Shown here: positions 50,798 through 59,130 of the stretch, one piece after another
Layout: every line of letters starts with the position of its first letter
How positions within the stretch are numbered: the stretch's first letter is position 1
Assembly: GCF_042944905.1 (NCBI RefSeq)
Contig: NZ_CP168496.1
Coordinates: 2,852,001-2,916,000, forward strand
DNA length: 64,000 bases
Reading direction: 5' to 3'
Source: Psychrobacillus sp042944905
Lineage (GTDB): Bacteria; Bacillota; Bacilli; Bacillales_A; Planococcaceae
Notes under the pieces: model-generated
What the model saw: only the letters and a program-made list of their open reading frames with translations
What the model was told of the DNA's origin: nothing
The model's database searches: none
Made by a program: the position numbers and the translations under genes

Positions 50798-51542
50798 TTA
50801 CATTTCCACCTAATAAAGACAAAACATTTAAAATGCGTTGAAAAAATGTTTGTCTTCGATCATCTTTATAAATTTCGTTAAAGTATTCACCATCTTTTAT
50901 AAAAAGCACTCGATCGCAGTAACTGGCAGCAACTGGATCATGCGTAACCATAATGATCGTCGTCTGTTTCTTTTTATTCACTTGCGATAATATTTCTAAC
51001 ACGTCTTTTGCTGATTTTGAATCTAAATTTCCAGTCGGCTCATCTGCAAGGATAATTGTTGGTTCATGTATTAATGCACGACCTATGGCTGTTCTTTGTG
51101 CTTGTCCTCCTGAAATTTCTGTTGGCCTTTTATCCAAAATAGAAGTTAGGTCAAGCTGAGCTGCCAGTTCCTTCACTCTTTGTTTCATCATTTCTACAGG
51201 CCGCCCATCAAGCGTTAATGGAAGAACCATGTTTTCCTCCACTGTTAAGGCAGGAAGTAAATTGAAATCTTGAAACACAAAACCAAGCTGTCTTCTTCTA
51301 AAGAGTGATAAATCATTTACGGTAAGTTGTACAGGATTTGTTCCATTAATCGTGATATCTCCTGATGTAGGAATATCAATAGTAGAAATAATATTGAGCA
51401 ATGTCGTTTTCCCACTGCCAGATGGACCCATTACTGCAAGGAATTCTCCTTTTTCAACTTCAAAGCTTATTTGATTAATGGCAAGATGAGCTACTTTTCC
51501 CTCATATACTTTCGTCACTTCTTCTAATGTTAATATCGACAT
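50769..51542 (-). CDS. BceA-type ABC ATP-binding protein
   Basis: 257 aa. Walker A GPSGSGKTTLLN, signature EISGGQAQRTAIGRAL, Walker B IILADEPTGNLD, H-loop VTHDP. ATG 51542 follows GGAGCGAG inside the kinase gene (41-nt overlap); the longer open frame is only the reading frame opposite the kinase end. Partner of the BceB-type permease. Confidence 0.9.
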   Translation of the reverse strand: MSILTLEEVTKVYEGKVAHLAINQISFEVEKGEFLAVMGPSGSGKTTLLNIISTIDIPTSGDITINGTNPVQLTVNDLSLFRRRQLGFVFQDFNLLPALTVEENMVLPLTLDGRPVEMMKQRVKELAAQLDLTSILDKRPTEISGGQAQRTAIGRALIHEPTIILADEPTGNLDSKSAKDVLEILSQVNKKKQTTIIMVTHDPVAASYCDRVLFIKDGEYFNEIYKDDRRQTFFQRILNVLSLLGGNVNDLSTIRLS

Positions 51543-52548
51543 CTTGCTCGCTCCGTTCTTCTTGTTCTTGCTGTTTAAACACGATTGAGACGGTCGTTCC
51601 TTCACCAACTTTAGTAGTAATCGTCATTTCATGTCCAAGACGATTGCAAATTTCTTGTGCTAAGTATAACCCCATGCCTGTAGATTCACCTGTTTTTCGA
51701 CCATTTTCTCCCGTGAAGAATGCTTTTGTTACCCTTTTTATATCCGAGGTAGGAATGCCAATTCCTTCATCTCTTACAGAGAAAATGACATTTCCATCCT
51801 TTATTGTCGTCTCAAAATAAACCTTTTTATTTTCATCAAACGTATACTTCACTGCATTTGTTACAAACTGTGCGATGACAAATCGAAGCCATTTAGTATC
51901 CGATGTAATAATACAATTTTCTTCGATTGAAATCACTGGAAACACATGATGACCTATAAATAAGCGTTTGTTTTCCGTCACAACTTGTCTAACTAATTGT
52001 TTTAAGTCTACTTGCTCTATATGCATATCCTCTTCAAAGGTATCTAACCTGGCATTCATTAATACAGCTTCTAATCCTCTTTTTAAGCGATCTGTTTCTT
52101 CCGATACACTCATGGAATCAATTTGATCCTCATTTTGTACCATCATCTCTAACACTGAAATAGGTGTTTTCATTTGATGCACCCAACTATTCATAAACTG
52201 AAGATGTCTATTTTGCCTGGCATATAATAATTGCACTTCTTTCTGATAGAGCCTATAAATATGATGCAAGTACATTTCCACCTGTTTAATTTCCGGTGAC
52301 TGTGCTTCTCGCTGCAAAACTACTTCGATTTTTGTTGGTACGGAAAGTATCTTTTTATAAAAAGAATATTTCTTTACAAATAATGCTCCTAAAAAGGAAA
52401 TCGTTAATATACTACTAATAACAATTGAATATATTGCTGTATCTAAGTTTCGAAATCCATCTAACCAATATAAGAGCATAATAAATATTACTAATAAAAA
52501 TTGAAAGATAAGAAAGATTATATGTTCTCGTATAAATAATCGGAACAT
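51502..52548 (-). CDS. BceS-type intramembrane-sensing histidine kinase
   Basis: 348 aa. Two N-terminal helices with almost no extracellular loop, H-box WVHQMKTPISVLEMM, N-box around FVTNAVKYTF, G boxes DEGIGIP and GMGLYLA. Such kinases do not sense the drug themselves but are switched by the BceAB transporter. It is 1 nt from the response regulator gene and overlaps the ATPase gene. Confidence 0.9.
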   Translation of the reverse strand: MFRLFIREHIIFLIFQFLLVIFIMLLYWLDGFRNLDTAIYSIVISSILTISFLGALFVKKYSFYKKILSVPTKIEVVLQREAQSPEIKQVEMYLHHIYRLYQKEVQLLYARQNRHLQFMNSWVHQMKTPISVLEMMVQNEDQIDSMSVSEETDRLKRGLEAVLMNARLDTFEEDMHIEQVDLKQLVRQVVTENKRLFIGHHVFPVISIEENCIITSDTKWLRFVIAQFVTNAVKYTFDENKKVYFETTIKDGNVIFSVRDEGIGIPTSDIKRVTKAFFTGENGRKTGESTGMGLYLAQEICNRLGHEMTITTKVGEGTTVSIVFKQQEQEERSEQDVDINIRRSDESI

Positions 52549-52549
52549 A

Positions 52550-53254
52550 TTAAGATTCCTCCGAACTTAGGATCAATCGATAGCCCGCTCCTCGAACCGT
52601 TTCGATCGTTGACGTGACATCATAATCTGCAAGTTTTTTTCGAACTCGCGTCATATTCACGTTAAGTGTATTTTCATCCACGAATGACTGATCATCCCAT
52701 AATTCTTCTAATAATTGCTCTCTTGTAACGAGCTTTGGGTAATTTCGCATAAGTAGCTCTAATATTGTACATTCTTTCTTTTGCAGTGGTATTTCCTCAG
52801 TAGATATATGCAGTTCCATTCGCTCTAAAAATAATTGAAGTTTACCTACTTTAACAATGCGCTCTTCTTGCTTTGCAGCATATTCGCCATATGTTCGTCT
52901 CAAATGACTACGTATTTTTGCAAGGACGATTTCATAGTGAAAAGGTTTAGTAATAAAATCATCTCCGCCATTTTCTAAAGCAAAAACCTGGTCCATTTCT
53001 CCTGATCGTGCAGAAACAAAAATAATAGGACACGTGGTAAATTGACGGAGCTGGCGGCACCAATAATAGCCATCATACGATGGTAAATTTACATCTAATA
53101 ATATTAAATGGGGGTCAAAAGCTTCAAATTCCTCTAAGATGGAATCGAAGTTTTGTATAGTATGCACTTCATAATGATATTTACGTAAGGTTTCTGCAAG
53201 TAATGCAGCAATTTTTCGGTCATCTTCCACAACTAAAATACGATGTGTCATCAT
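52550..53254 (-). CDS. BceR-type response regulator (OmpR family)
   Basis: 234 aa. Receiver domain with phospho-acceptor Asp in LILLDVNLPSYDG, acidic pair VVEDD, and Lys in FITKPFHYE. The C-terminal winged helix ends in DENTLNVNMTRVRKKL...VRGAGYRL. ATG 53254 follows GAGGAGG. First gene of the four-gene operon regulator-kinase-ATPase-permease. The usual BceR target site upstream of the ATPase is absent because these genes overlap, so autoregulation would act at 53255-53290. Confidence 0.9.
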   Translation of the reverse strand: MMTHRILVVEDDRKIAALLAETLRKYHYEVHTIQNFDSILEEFEAFDPHLILLDVNLPSYDGYYWCRQLRQFTTCPIIFVSARSGEMDQVFALENGGDDFITKPFHYEIVLAKIRSHLRRTYGEYAAKQEERIVKVGKLQLFLERMELHISTEEIPLQKKECTILELLMRNYPKLVTREQLLEELWDDQSFVDENTLNVNMTRVRKKLADYDVTSTIETVRGAGYRLILSSEES

Positions 53255-53292
53255 ATGGATCCTCCTCGCCAAACAGTCTCTCTCTATCATAT

Positions 53293-53332
53293 CAAAAAAG
53301 AGCCCAACATACGTTAATATGTTAGACTCTTC
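53293..53332 (-). terminator. Terminator of the lipoate ligase gene
   Basis: AAGAGTCTAACATA / TATGTTGGGCTCTT stem then TTTT on the minus strand. Confidence 0.8.
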
Positions 53333-53375
53333 CATAAATAATGAACTACTCGTCGACGTTCATCGACCAGCATAT

Positions 53376-54374
53376 TTAATAAATTAGTTGAACTAAATCT
53401 TCCAATGAGATACCACCAAAATACTTTGGTACATCAATATTTCCAAGTGCTTCTTCAATTGCTTGCTTAATATAAGGCTTGCCAGTTAATAATTTTTCTA
53501 CTTCTTCCATATCACCAACGCCAAAGAAGTCACCGTAAATCTTCACTTCTTCCATAATCCCTTTATTCACTTCTAATCGCACATCTACCCCGCCTGTTGG
53601 AAAACGGTTAGAATGCTTCACATTAAACTTAGGTGACTTTCCGTAATTCCAATCCCATTGTTGATAGCGTTCTTCCGAAAGTTTGTGGATATTCTCCCAA
53701 TCCTTTTCTGTTAGCTCCCAATATTGAATATTTTCAGCACCACCGAATATGGAAGACAAAATTTCAGATCGAAATTGTTCAATTGTCATCGGTTCTTTTA
53801 ATAGTTCAGCAATGTTTGTCACACGACTTCTGATTGATTTTATTCCTTTTGATTCAATTTTTTCTTTGCTTACTTTTAAAGCAGAAACAACCGCATCAAT
53901 TTCTGTATTGAACAGTAATGTTCCATGGCTAAACATTCTTCCTTTAGTCGAAAACTGAGCATTCCCAGAGATTTTTTTACCTTCTGCTAATATGTCATTT
54001 CGCCCAGACAACTCTGCATCTATCCCCATTTTCTGAAGTGCATCCACCACTGGTTGTGTGAACTTTTTAAAGTTACGGAAACTATCCCCATCATCTTTTG
54101 TTAAGAAACTAAAATTTAGATTTCCTAAATCATGATAAACAGCTCCACCACCCGAAAGTCTGCGTACAGGAATAATCCCGTTCTTTTCCACAAATTCAGT
54201 ATTAATTTCTTCTATCGTATTTTGGTTCCTCCCAATAATAATAGAAGGCTCATTTATGTAAAACAACAGAAAAGAATCTTTTTCTACATCCATTGTTTTT
54301 AATGCATACTCTTCAATCGCAAGGTTAATACGTGGGTCTGTTATTCCTTTATTATCAATAAAATACATCATCAT
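53376..54374 (-). CDS. lplJ: Lipoate-protein ligase A
   Basis: 332 aa. Lipoyl-binding motif RRLSGGGAVYHDLGNLNFSF and the KISGNAQ Lys loop are intact, with a C-terminal accessory domain (about residues 245-332). It activates free lipoate with ATP and attaches it to lipoyl domains of dehydrogenase complexes or GcvH. Named by similarity to LplJ of B. subtilis. Monocistronic, divergent from yhfH. Confidence 0.92.
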   Translation of the reverse strand: MMMYFIDNKGITDPRINLAIEEYALKTMDVEKDSFLLFYINEPSIIIGRNQNTIEEINTEFVEKNGIIPVRRLSGGGAVYHDLGNLNFSFLTKDDGDSFRNFKKFTQPVVDALQKMGIDAELSGRNDILAEGKKISGNAQFSTKGRMFSHGTLLFNTEIDAVVSALKVSKEKIESKGIKSIRSRVTNIAELLKEPMTIEQFRSEILSSIFGGAENIQYWELTEKDWENIHKLSEERYQQWDWNYGKSPKFNVKHSNRFPTGGVDVRLEVNKGIMEEVKIYGDFFGVGDMEEVEKLLTGKPYIKQAIEEALGNIDVPKYFGGISLEDLVQLIY

Positions 54375-54415
54375 CTCTCCTTTATTTTATTTTAACCGAA
54401 AGTCCAAATAATATG

Positions 54416-54467
54416 TTGACAAATGTCCTTGTGTTATAATACAATCCATATAACTTAAACAGTTATA
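54416..54467 (+). promoter_or_regulatory. yhfH promoter with palindromic operator
   Basis: -35 TTGACA (54416-54421), 18-bp spacer, -10 TACAAT (54440-54445); a TATAAT at 54435 lies at only 13 bp. Immediately downstream is a palindrome TATAACT-TAAAC-AGTTATA (54449-54467) at the expected start of transcription, fitting a repressor site. The regulator is unknown. Confidence 0.65.
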
Positions 54468-54490
54468 CAACAGATGGAGGTGGAACAACT

Positions 54491-54616
54491 ATGTTAGAAA
54501 ACGTAATTGAATTTTTCCGAAACCTGCCTGAAAAAAAATGTGCTACATGCGGCGAGACAATCGAAGAGCAGCATGAGTGCTATGGAAACCAATGTGATCA
54601 ATGTAATGCCCTTTAA
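54491..54616 (+). CDS. yhfH: YhfH family zinc-ribbon peptide, 41 aa
   Basis: The peptide starts MLENVIEFFRNLPEKK and carries CATCGETIEEQHECY and CDQCNAL: two CxxC pairs forming a probable zinc ribbon. This matches the small YhfH family of Bacillus, of unknown function. ATG 54491 follows GGAGGTGG. A structured repeat with a strong terminator follows 8 nt after the stop, so it is probably transcribed alone from the regulated promoter. Confidence 0.8.
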   Translation: MLENVIEFFRNLPEKKCATCGETIEEQHECYGNQCDQCNAL

Positions 54617-54624
54617 TAAATATA

Positions 54625-54801
54625 GAAAAGCACAAGTGCGAGTTAAGTGCATCTTGTCTTTACTATTTCCAGAGTACTTTGGACGAAACATCACCTACAC
54701 TATTATCGTTGGAATTTTTGTGGATTGTGAAGTGACTGCGTCACTTCACAATCCATTTTTTTCGATAATCTTAGGGCGGGTGTTTGTCCGTCGCCCTCTT
54801 G
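54625..54801 (+). repeat. ~180-bp structured intergenic repeat, copy 1, with terminator
   Basis: Begins GAAAAGCACAAG, contains TTAAGTGCATCTTGTCT and GGACGAAACAT, and ends TCGCCCTCTT. It carries a perfect 16-bp hairpin TGGATTGTGAAGTGAC / GTCACTTCACAATCCA (54720-54754) followed by TTTTTTT, a strong terminator for yhfH. It is the shorter relative of the copy at 57001-57207. Confidence 0.85.
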
Positions 54802-54983
54802 AAATATGTAGAGACATGATGCACTTTGTTTGGTTAATGAGATTAGGCAGAAAAGACCCACACCAAAATTTGACTCGTACTAAAACCCTTTTGTCATATT
54901 CCATTGCTGAATACATAGTATTATGGTAGGATTACTTTTAATTAAATATTTCTGAATATATAAAAAGTGAGGAGTAATCTTAC

Positions 54984-56042
54984 ATGAGATATGGTTTTTG
55001 GTTACCGATTTTCGGTGGATGGTTACGAAATGTGGAAAAGGAGACAATGCCCGTTTCATTTGAATATGTAAAAGAGTTGGCTCAAAATGCGGAGCAATGG
55101 GGATACGACTTAACATTAATCGCAGAACTAAACTTAAATGATATTAAAGGAATAGATGCTCCTTCTTTAGATGCTTGGTCTACTGCAGCTGCTATAGCAG
55201 CAGTGACAAATAAGCTAGAAATATTAACAGCGATTCGCCCTGGTTTTCACAACCCTGCATTGTTAGCCAAAACCGCCACTAATATCGATCATATTAGTGG
55301 GGGACGTTTGTCACTAAATGTTGTATCTGCATGGTGGGAAGAAGAAGCAAGACAATATCGTGGCATCTTCACTGCCCATGATGAGCGCTATGCTCGTACG
55401 GAAGAGTTTATTTCCGTCTTAAAGGGTTTATGGACAGAAACTCCTTATTCATTCAAAGGTAACTTCTATGATTACGAGAATACCTATTTAGAGCCTAAGC
55501 CAGTTCGGAACAAACATATCTCGTTATATGCAGGTGGCGAAAGTGAAACAGGAAAACAAACAATCGCAAACACATGCGATTCCTATGTTATGCACGGTGG
55601 GACAGTAGAAGAAATTGCGGAAAAGATTGCAGATATGAAGCATCGACGTCAAGACTTAGGAAAAGAACCTTTAGAAAGTTTCGGGATGGCTGCTTACATT
55701 ATTTGCAGAGATACGGAAGATGAAGTACAGCTGGAGCTTGCACGAATTACTAATGTAACAGAAGGATCAGCTGGCTATGCTGGCTATCAAGACTTTGTAA
55801 GCAAGTCCCATTTAAATGTAGACATACAACTGCAAGATTACTCGGTTTCAAATCGTGGGCTACGTCCAAATTTAATCGGAACTCCAGAACAAATTGCTAA
55901 AAAAATTATTGCATTTGAAGATGCCGGGGTCGATTTATTAATTTTACAATTTTCACCACAACATACCGAAATGAAACGCTTCTCCGAGCAAGTGATGCCA
56001 CTAGTTGAACAATTAAAACAAGATAAGCAAAGGGGCAATTAA
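54984..56042 (+). CDS. LLM class flavin-dependent monooxygenase (SsuD/DmoA-like)
   Basis: 352 aa bacterial luciferase-like barrel. Key segments: RYGFWLPIFGGW start, TAIRPGFHNPALLAKTATNIDHISGGRLSLNVVSAWW, and the FMN phosphate region LYAGGESETGKQ. It is close to alkanesulfonate/dimethylsulfone monooxygenase types. ATG 54984 follows GTGAGGAG. It is 1 nt from the ATP-grasp gene, so they share an operon. The substrate is unknown; pairing with a peptide ligase-like enzyme is unusual for sulfonate metabolism. Confidence 0.85.
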   Translation: MRYGFWLPIFGGWLRNVEKETMPVSFEYVKELAQNAEQWGYDLTLIAELNLNDIKGIDAPSLDAWSTAAAIAAVTNKLEILTAIRPGFHNPALLAKTATNIDHISGGRLSLNVVSAWWEEEARQYRGIFTAHDERYARTEEFISVLKGLWTETPYSFKGNFYDYENTYLEPKPVRNKHISLYAGGESETGKQTIANTCDSYVMHGGTVEEIAEKIADMKHRRQDLGKEPLESFGMAAYIICRDTEDEVQLELARITNVTEGSAGYAGYQDFVSKSHLNVDIQLQDYSVSNRGLRPNLIGTPEQIAKKIIAFEDAGVDLLILQFSPQHTEMKRFSEQVMPLVEQLKQDKQRGN

Positions 56043-56043
56043 T

Positions 56044-56997
56044 ATGTCAAAAATATATGTAATACATGAGAATGATGAATGGACAGTGCATCTTACTAAT
56101 CGATTGGAAGAATTAAGCCTTCCCTATGAACTTTGGCATTTAGATGAAGGAGTAATAGATTTAACTTCTGAACCACCAGATGGAGTTTTTTATAGCAGAA
56201 TGAGTGCATCCTCTCATACACGTAACCATCGATATGCACCTGAATTAACTGCTGGCATTCTTACTTGGCTAGAGTTTCACGGTAAAACCGTTTTTAATGG
56301 TACGAAGGCATTGCAATTGGAAATTAGCAAAATTAATCAACAACTCGCTTTAGAAAAGGAAAGTATACGTACCCCGAAAACAATTGGTGCGGTTGGCCGA
56401 GATCAAATAGTACGAGCGGCAAAAGAAATTGGTGCGTCTTCATTCATAACGAAGCATAATCGCGCAGGCAAAGGATTAGGGGTGCAATTATTTCATTCAA
56501 TTGAAGCCCTTGAAAACTACTTAGATAGTAAAACCTATGAGCACCCGGTTGATGGGATTACACTCATCCAAGAATATATACAATCCCCTGCCTCCTTCAT
56601 TACAAGAGCGGAATTTATTGGTGGAAAGTTCGTCTATGCAGTGCGTGTTGATACATCGAATGGATTCGAATTATGTCCTGCGGATGCCTGCCAAATAGAT
56701 GACTTATTTTGCCCTGTCGGTGAAGAAAAAGAAGAAAAACCAAAGTTTGAAATTATTCAAGCTATTAATATAGAGCAAATCGATAGGTATGAAGCATTCC
56801 TAGAAGCGAATAAAATTGCTGTCGCAGGGATTGAATTTATCGCAGATGCAAATGGTACAGTATATACGTATGATGTGAATACGAATACAAACTACAATGC
56901 GGATGCAGAAGCGAAAGCCGGAAAATATGGCATGCTGGAGCTAGCTAAGTTTTTAGAAAAAGCATTGGTAAATGAACAAGGTAAAATAATGGTGTAA
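56044..56997 (+). CDS. RimK-like ATP-grasp ligase
   Basis: 317 aa. The preATP-grasp part (residues 1-100) is followed by SFITKHNRAGKGLGVQLF (ATP-grasp loop), ITLIQEYIQSPASFITRAEFIGGKFVYAVR, and the metal-binding end FIADANGTVYTYDVNTNTNYN. It resembles RimK/LysX-type enzymes that ligate an amino acid to a carboxylate using ATP. No LysW-like carrier is adjacent, though the CxxC peptide YhfH is 1.4 kb upstream. Starts at ATG 56044, directly behind the monooxygenase stop. Confidence 0.82.
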   Translation: MSKIYVIHENDEWTVHLTNRLEELSLPYELWHLDEGVIDLTSEPPDGVFYSRMSASSHTRNHRYAPELTAGILTWLEFHGKTVFNGTKALQLEISKINQQLALEKESIRTPKTIGAVGRDQIVRAAKEIGASSFITKHNRAGKGLGVQLFHSIEALENYLDSKTYEHPVDGITLIQEYIQSPASFITRAEFIGGKFVYAVRVDTSNGFELCPADACQIDDLFCPVGEEKEEKPKFEIIQAINIEQIDRYEAFLEANKIAVAGIEFIADANGTVYTYDVNTNTNYNADAEAKAGKYGMLELAKFLEKALVNEQGKIMV

Positions 56998-57000
56998 CAA

Positions 57001-57207
57001 GAAAAGCGAAAGCACCCTTTAAGTGCATCTTGTCTCCTCCATTTCCCGAGTGTTTTGGACGAAACATTGGCTCCTGCGGTTACTCGTCGCAAAAAAATTT
57101 TGGCTACACTATTACCGGGAACTTTTGTGGATTGAGAATTGACTGTGTCACTTCTCAATCCATTTTTTTCGGTATTCATGCGGCGGTAGTTTGTCCTTCG
57201 CCCTCTT
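57001..57207 (+). repeat. ~207-bp structured intergenic repeat, copy 2, with terminator
   Basis: Begins GAAAAGCGAAAGCACC, shares TTAAGTGCATCTTGTCT, GGACGAAACATT, ACACTATTA and TCGCCCTCTT with copy 1, and has an extra ~30 bp in the middle. The hairpin TGGATTGAGAATTGAC / GTCACTTCTCAATCCA (57128-57162) then TTTTTTT ends the LLM/ATP-grasp operon. The T:A pair of copy 1 is A:T here, a compensatory change. The rest up to 57458 holds only a weak hairpin (GAGCT..AGCTC near 57331-57359). Confidence 0.85.
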
Positions 57208-57382
57208 CTTATCTTGGCGAGTGTTCACGGAACTTTGGAAACCACAGATAAGTTAATGCTGAGGAACTTCACATTCTAAGTGACAAGATTATTCATGTTA
57301 TTTCATAGAAAATAAAAATGCACATAAAAATGAGCTGGGAAATGTATCTCCAAGCTCACTGTATTTTTCTTTCCATTTTTTT

Positions 57383-57405
57383 ACTAAAGCACCCGTTAGT
57401 TATAC
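57383..57405. repeat. Palindromic cassette-type repeat, partial copy
   Basis: ACTAAAGCACCCGTTAGT, the right half of the element fully present at 59915-60000. It lies 3' of the minus-strand membrane gene 57459-57746. Confidence 0.65.
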
Positions 57406-57458
57406 ATAAAGACTTACACATTAATTGCATATTATATAAATGATGTGACAATAAGTAA

Positions 57459-57746
57459 TTATTTCTTACCTTTTAGTTCTAAAAGTATAGGTGCTATATT
57501 TAGTAAGATAGAAACAATTGTCAAAAACCATAATGCCCTTTCCATACCAGGTACTACATCCCCTAAAGCTGACCAATCTTCCACTTTTACCCACCGAGAT
57601 ACAAGACTATATTCTGAACAAAGTGTTAATGCTGTAAATGCTAGTCCTATCGCCATAGCAAGCTTATAATCCTTCCCCACTTTATACATATAAAGATTTA
57701 TAAAAGTTGCTACTATTGCAATAACCCCAAATATCATAAATAACAT
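57459..57746 (-). CDS. Small membrane protein, three helices
   Basis: 95 aa with helices at residues 1-20, 28-48 and 70-90. TLCSEYSLVSRWVKVEDWSALGDVVPGMERALWF sits between helices 2 and 3. ATG 57746 follows GGAGG. No family recognised. First member of the accessory island. Confidence 0.65.
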   Translation of the reverse strand: MLFMIFGVIAIVATFINLYMYKVGKDYKLAMAIGLAFTALTLCSEYSLVSRWVKVEDWSALGDVVPGMERALWFLTIVSILLNIAPILLELKGKK

Positions 57747-57988
57747 TACTAACCTCCATATATTTTTATTTTTGTCGTGTAATAATACTAATGTGCATCA
57801 TCTCAATTTTTTTGCATTACTTTTTAATTAGACATTAATACGTCAAATCTTATTTTATAGTAAATGCTCTTCCTTTTGTGATTTCTTATTAAACAAATCT
57901 GCCACTTTCCTTTAATTCGTTTGAAACGAAGTAAAGTTCCAACTTTAAATAAATTTTCCATATAAAATTATCAAAAATCTATTTTGTC

Positions 57989-58066
57989 TTCTTCAACTAA
58001 ACTGCTGCGTTAGTAAAAAAGGCTATACTCCTTATTGAAGTAAAGCACTCCGTTAGTTGAAGAAGA
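57989..58066. repeat. Palindromic cassette-type repeat
   Basis: Left arm CTTCAACTAAACTGCTGCGTTAG, middle GGCTATACTCC..GAAGTAAAGC, right arm CCGTTAGTTGAAGAAG. It starts 31 bp after the stop of the lipoprotein gene 58097-58495 and can terminate its transcript. The remainder of 57747-58096 is AT-rich with no gene. Confidence 0.8.
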
Positions 58067-58096
58067 ACGGAGATGTCAATTAATATTTCGTAAGAA

Positions 58097-58495
58097 CTAA
58101 TTTACTTTAAAGTTAATTAGTTCTTCATATTCGCCTGTATTAGTCCGCCATTTAATTTCAATAGTAGCGTGGTTTAACGATATAATTGCTTCATCTTTAG
58201 TAGCTGGAGGATTATTCCCTCCGCCCGTCCCAAAGGATATTGCAGTTTGTTCTTCTTGAGGTTCAATTTCCCCACCAAGTCCTCCTTCGTCAGTAACTAC
58301 CGTATAAGTGACATATAGGAGTTCCTCATCTCCTGTATATTCAATTCCCCCTCTGTTAAGGAGATCGGTATCGGTCATCTCGTATATTAGATGTGCTTTC
58401 CACAAGTCGCCTTCACCAGTAGCTTTAATAGTTTCTTGATGTGAACAAGCTGTTAGTAGAATCATTGTAAATAGTAAAATAACTATTTTTCTCAA
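58097..58495 (-). CDS. Lipoprotein of unknown function
   Basis: 132 aa. Lipobox LLTAC at residues 13-17. The mature part is acidic with a Gly-rich stretch (SFGTGGGNNPP) and a C-terminal TIEIKWRTNTGEYEELINFKV typical of small Bacillus lipoproteins. ATG 58495 is preceded by GAGGGGGAG. Followed by a cassette-type repeat. Confidence 0.72.
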   Translation of the reverse strand: MRKIVILLFTMILLTACSHQETIKATGEGDLWKAHLIYEMTDTDLLNRGGIEYTGDEELLYVTYTVVTDEGGLGGEIEPQEEQTAISFGTGGGNNPPATKDEAIISLNHATIEIKWRTNTGEYEELINFKVN

Positions 58496-58568
58496 TATAA
58501 CTCCCCCTCAAATGCGGATTAAATTGTCCCTAGGTAATAACTATTTCGACAATTGTATATAAATACCT

Positions 58569-58654
58569 CTTATTAAACTAACCTGCTGCTTTAGTTGAAG
58601 AAGAAAAAATGCTTTACTCCTTCTTGAAGTAAAGCACCCGTTAGTTGAATAAGA
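58569..58654. repeat. Palindromic cassette-type repeat
   Basis: CTTATTAAACTAACCTGCTGC, GCTTTACTCCTTCTTGAAGTAAAGC in the middle, CCCGTTAGTTGAATAAG at the end. It begins 5 bp beyond the stop of the lipoprotein gene 58660-59028. Confidence 0.85.
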
Positions 58655-58659
58655 ATTTT

Positions 58660-59028
58660 TTATCCTTCAAGTAAGACTACGTAAACAATTTCTTCCTCAT
58701 CCAATTCAATAATCAAATTATAAGTATTATCATCATTTGCCTTATATATCTTCGTCCCTACTGGTAATTGAGTAGCTGCACCATCTTTAAACAACCACTT
58801 ATTACTGGTTTGTCTAGTGATTTCGCCGAGTTCTTCACCTTTTGTAAGTTCTAATGCTTGAATCCTCTCTATGTTGGAAGCATTCAAATAAACTAAACCA
58901 TCATTCCATTGAAAGATATCTGCATCTTCATTTTCCTTTATTATATCGCTTGCTGTTGGATTACCTACACTTGGTGAACATCCAGTAAGAAAAAATAAAA
59001 ATATTAGACTAATAGTAATAGTTCTCAT
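58660..59028 (-). CDS. Lipoprotein of unknown function
   Basis: 122 aa. Lipobox FLTGC (residues 13-17). The mature domain is acidic (NEDADIFQWNDGLVYLNASNIE...), like other small Bacillus lipoproteins. ATG 59028 follows GGGGG. Followed directly by a cassette-type repeat. No family recognised. Confidence 0.72.
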   Translation of the reverse strand: MRTITISLIFLFFLTGCSPSVGNPTASDIIKENEDADIFQWNDGLVYLNASNIERIQALELTKGEELGEITRQTSNKWLFKDGAATQLPVGTKIYKANDDNTYNLIIELDEEEIVYVVLLEG

Positions 59029-59062
59029 AAATACCCCCTATCTCTTGTTCCGTCCTTTGATA

Positions 59063-59096
59063 TCTTATTCAACTAGCCTGCTGCGTTTGTTTAAGT
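59063..59096. repeat. Palindromic cassette-type repeat, half copy
   Basis: CTTATTCAACTAGCCTGCTGCG then TTTGTTTAAG; only the left palindrome remains. It borders the IS110 remnant. Confidence 0.6.
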
Positions 59097-59130
59097 GTAA
59101 CATTTCACATTGTACATAAAAATAGACCAT

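Noticed and set aside
54507..54929. 140-aa plus-strand frame over yhfH and the repeat
   Set aside because: It is a different frame through yhfH and a terminator hairpin; no ribosome binding site and no recognisable protein.
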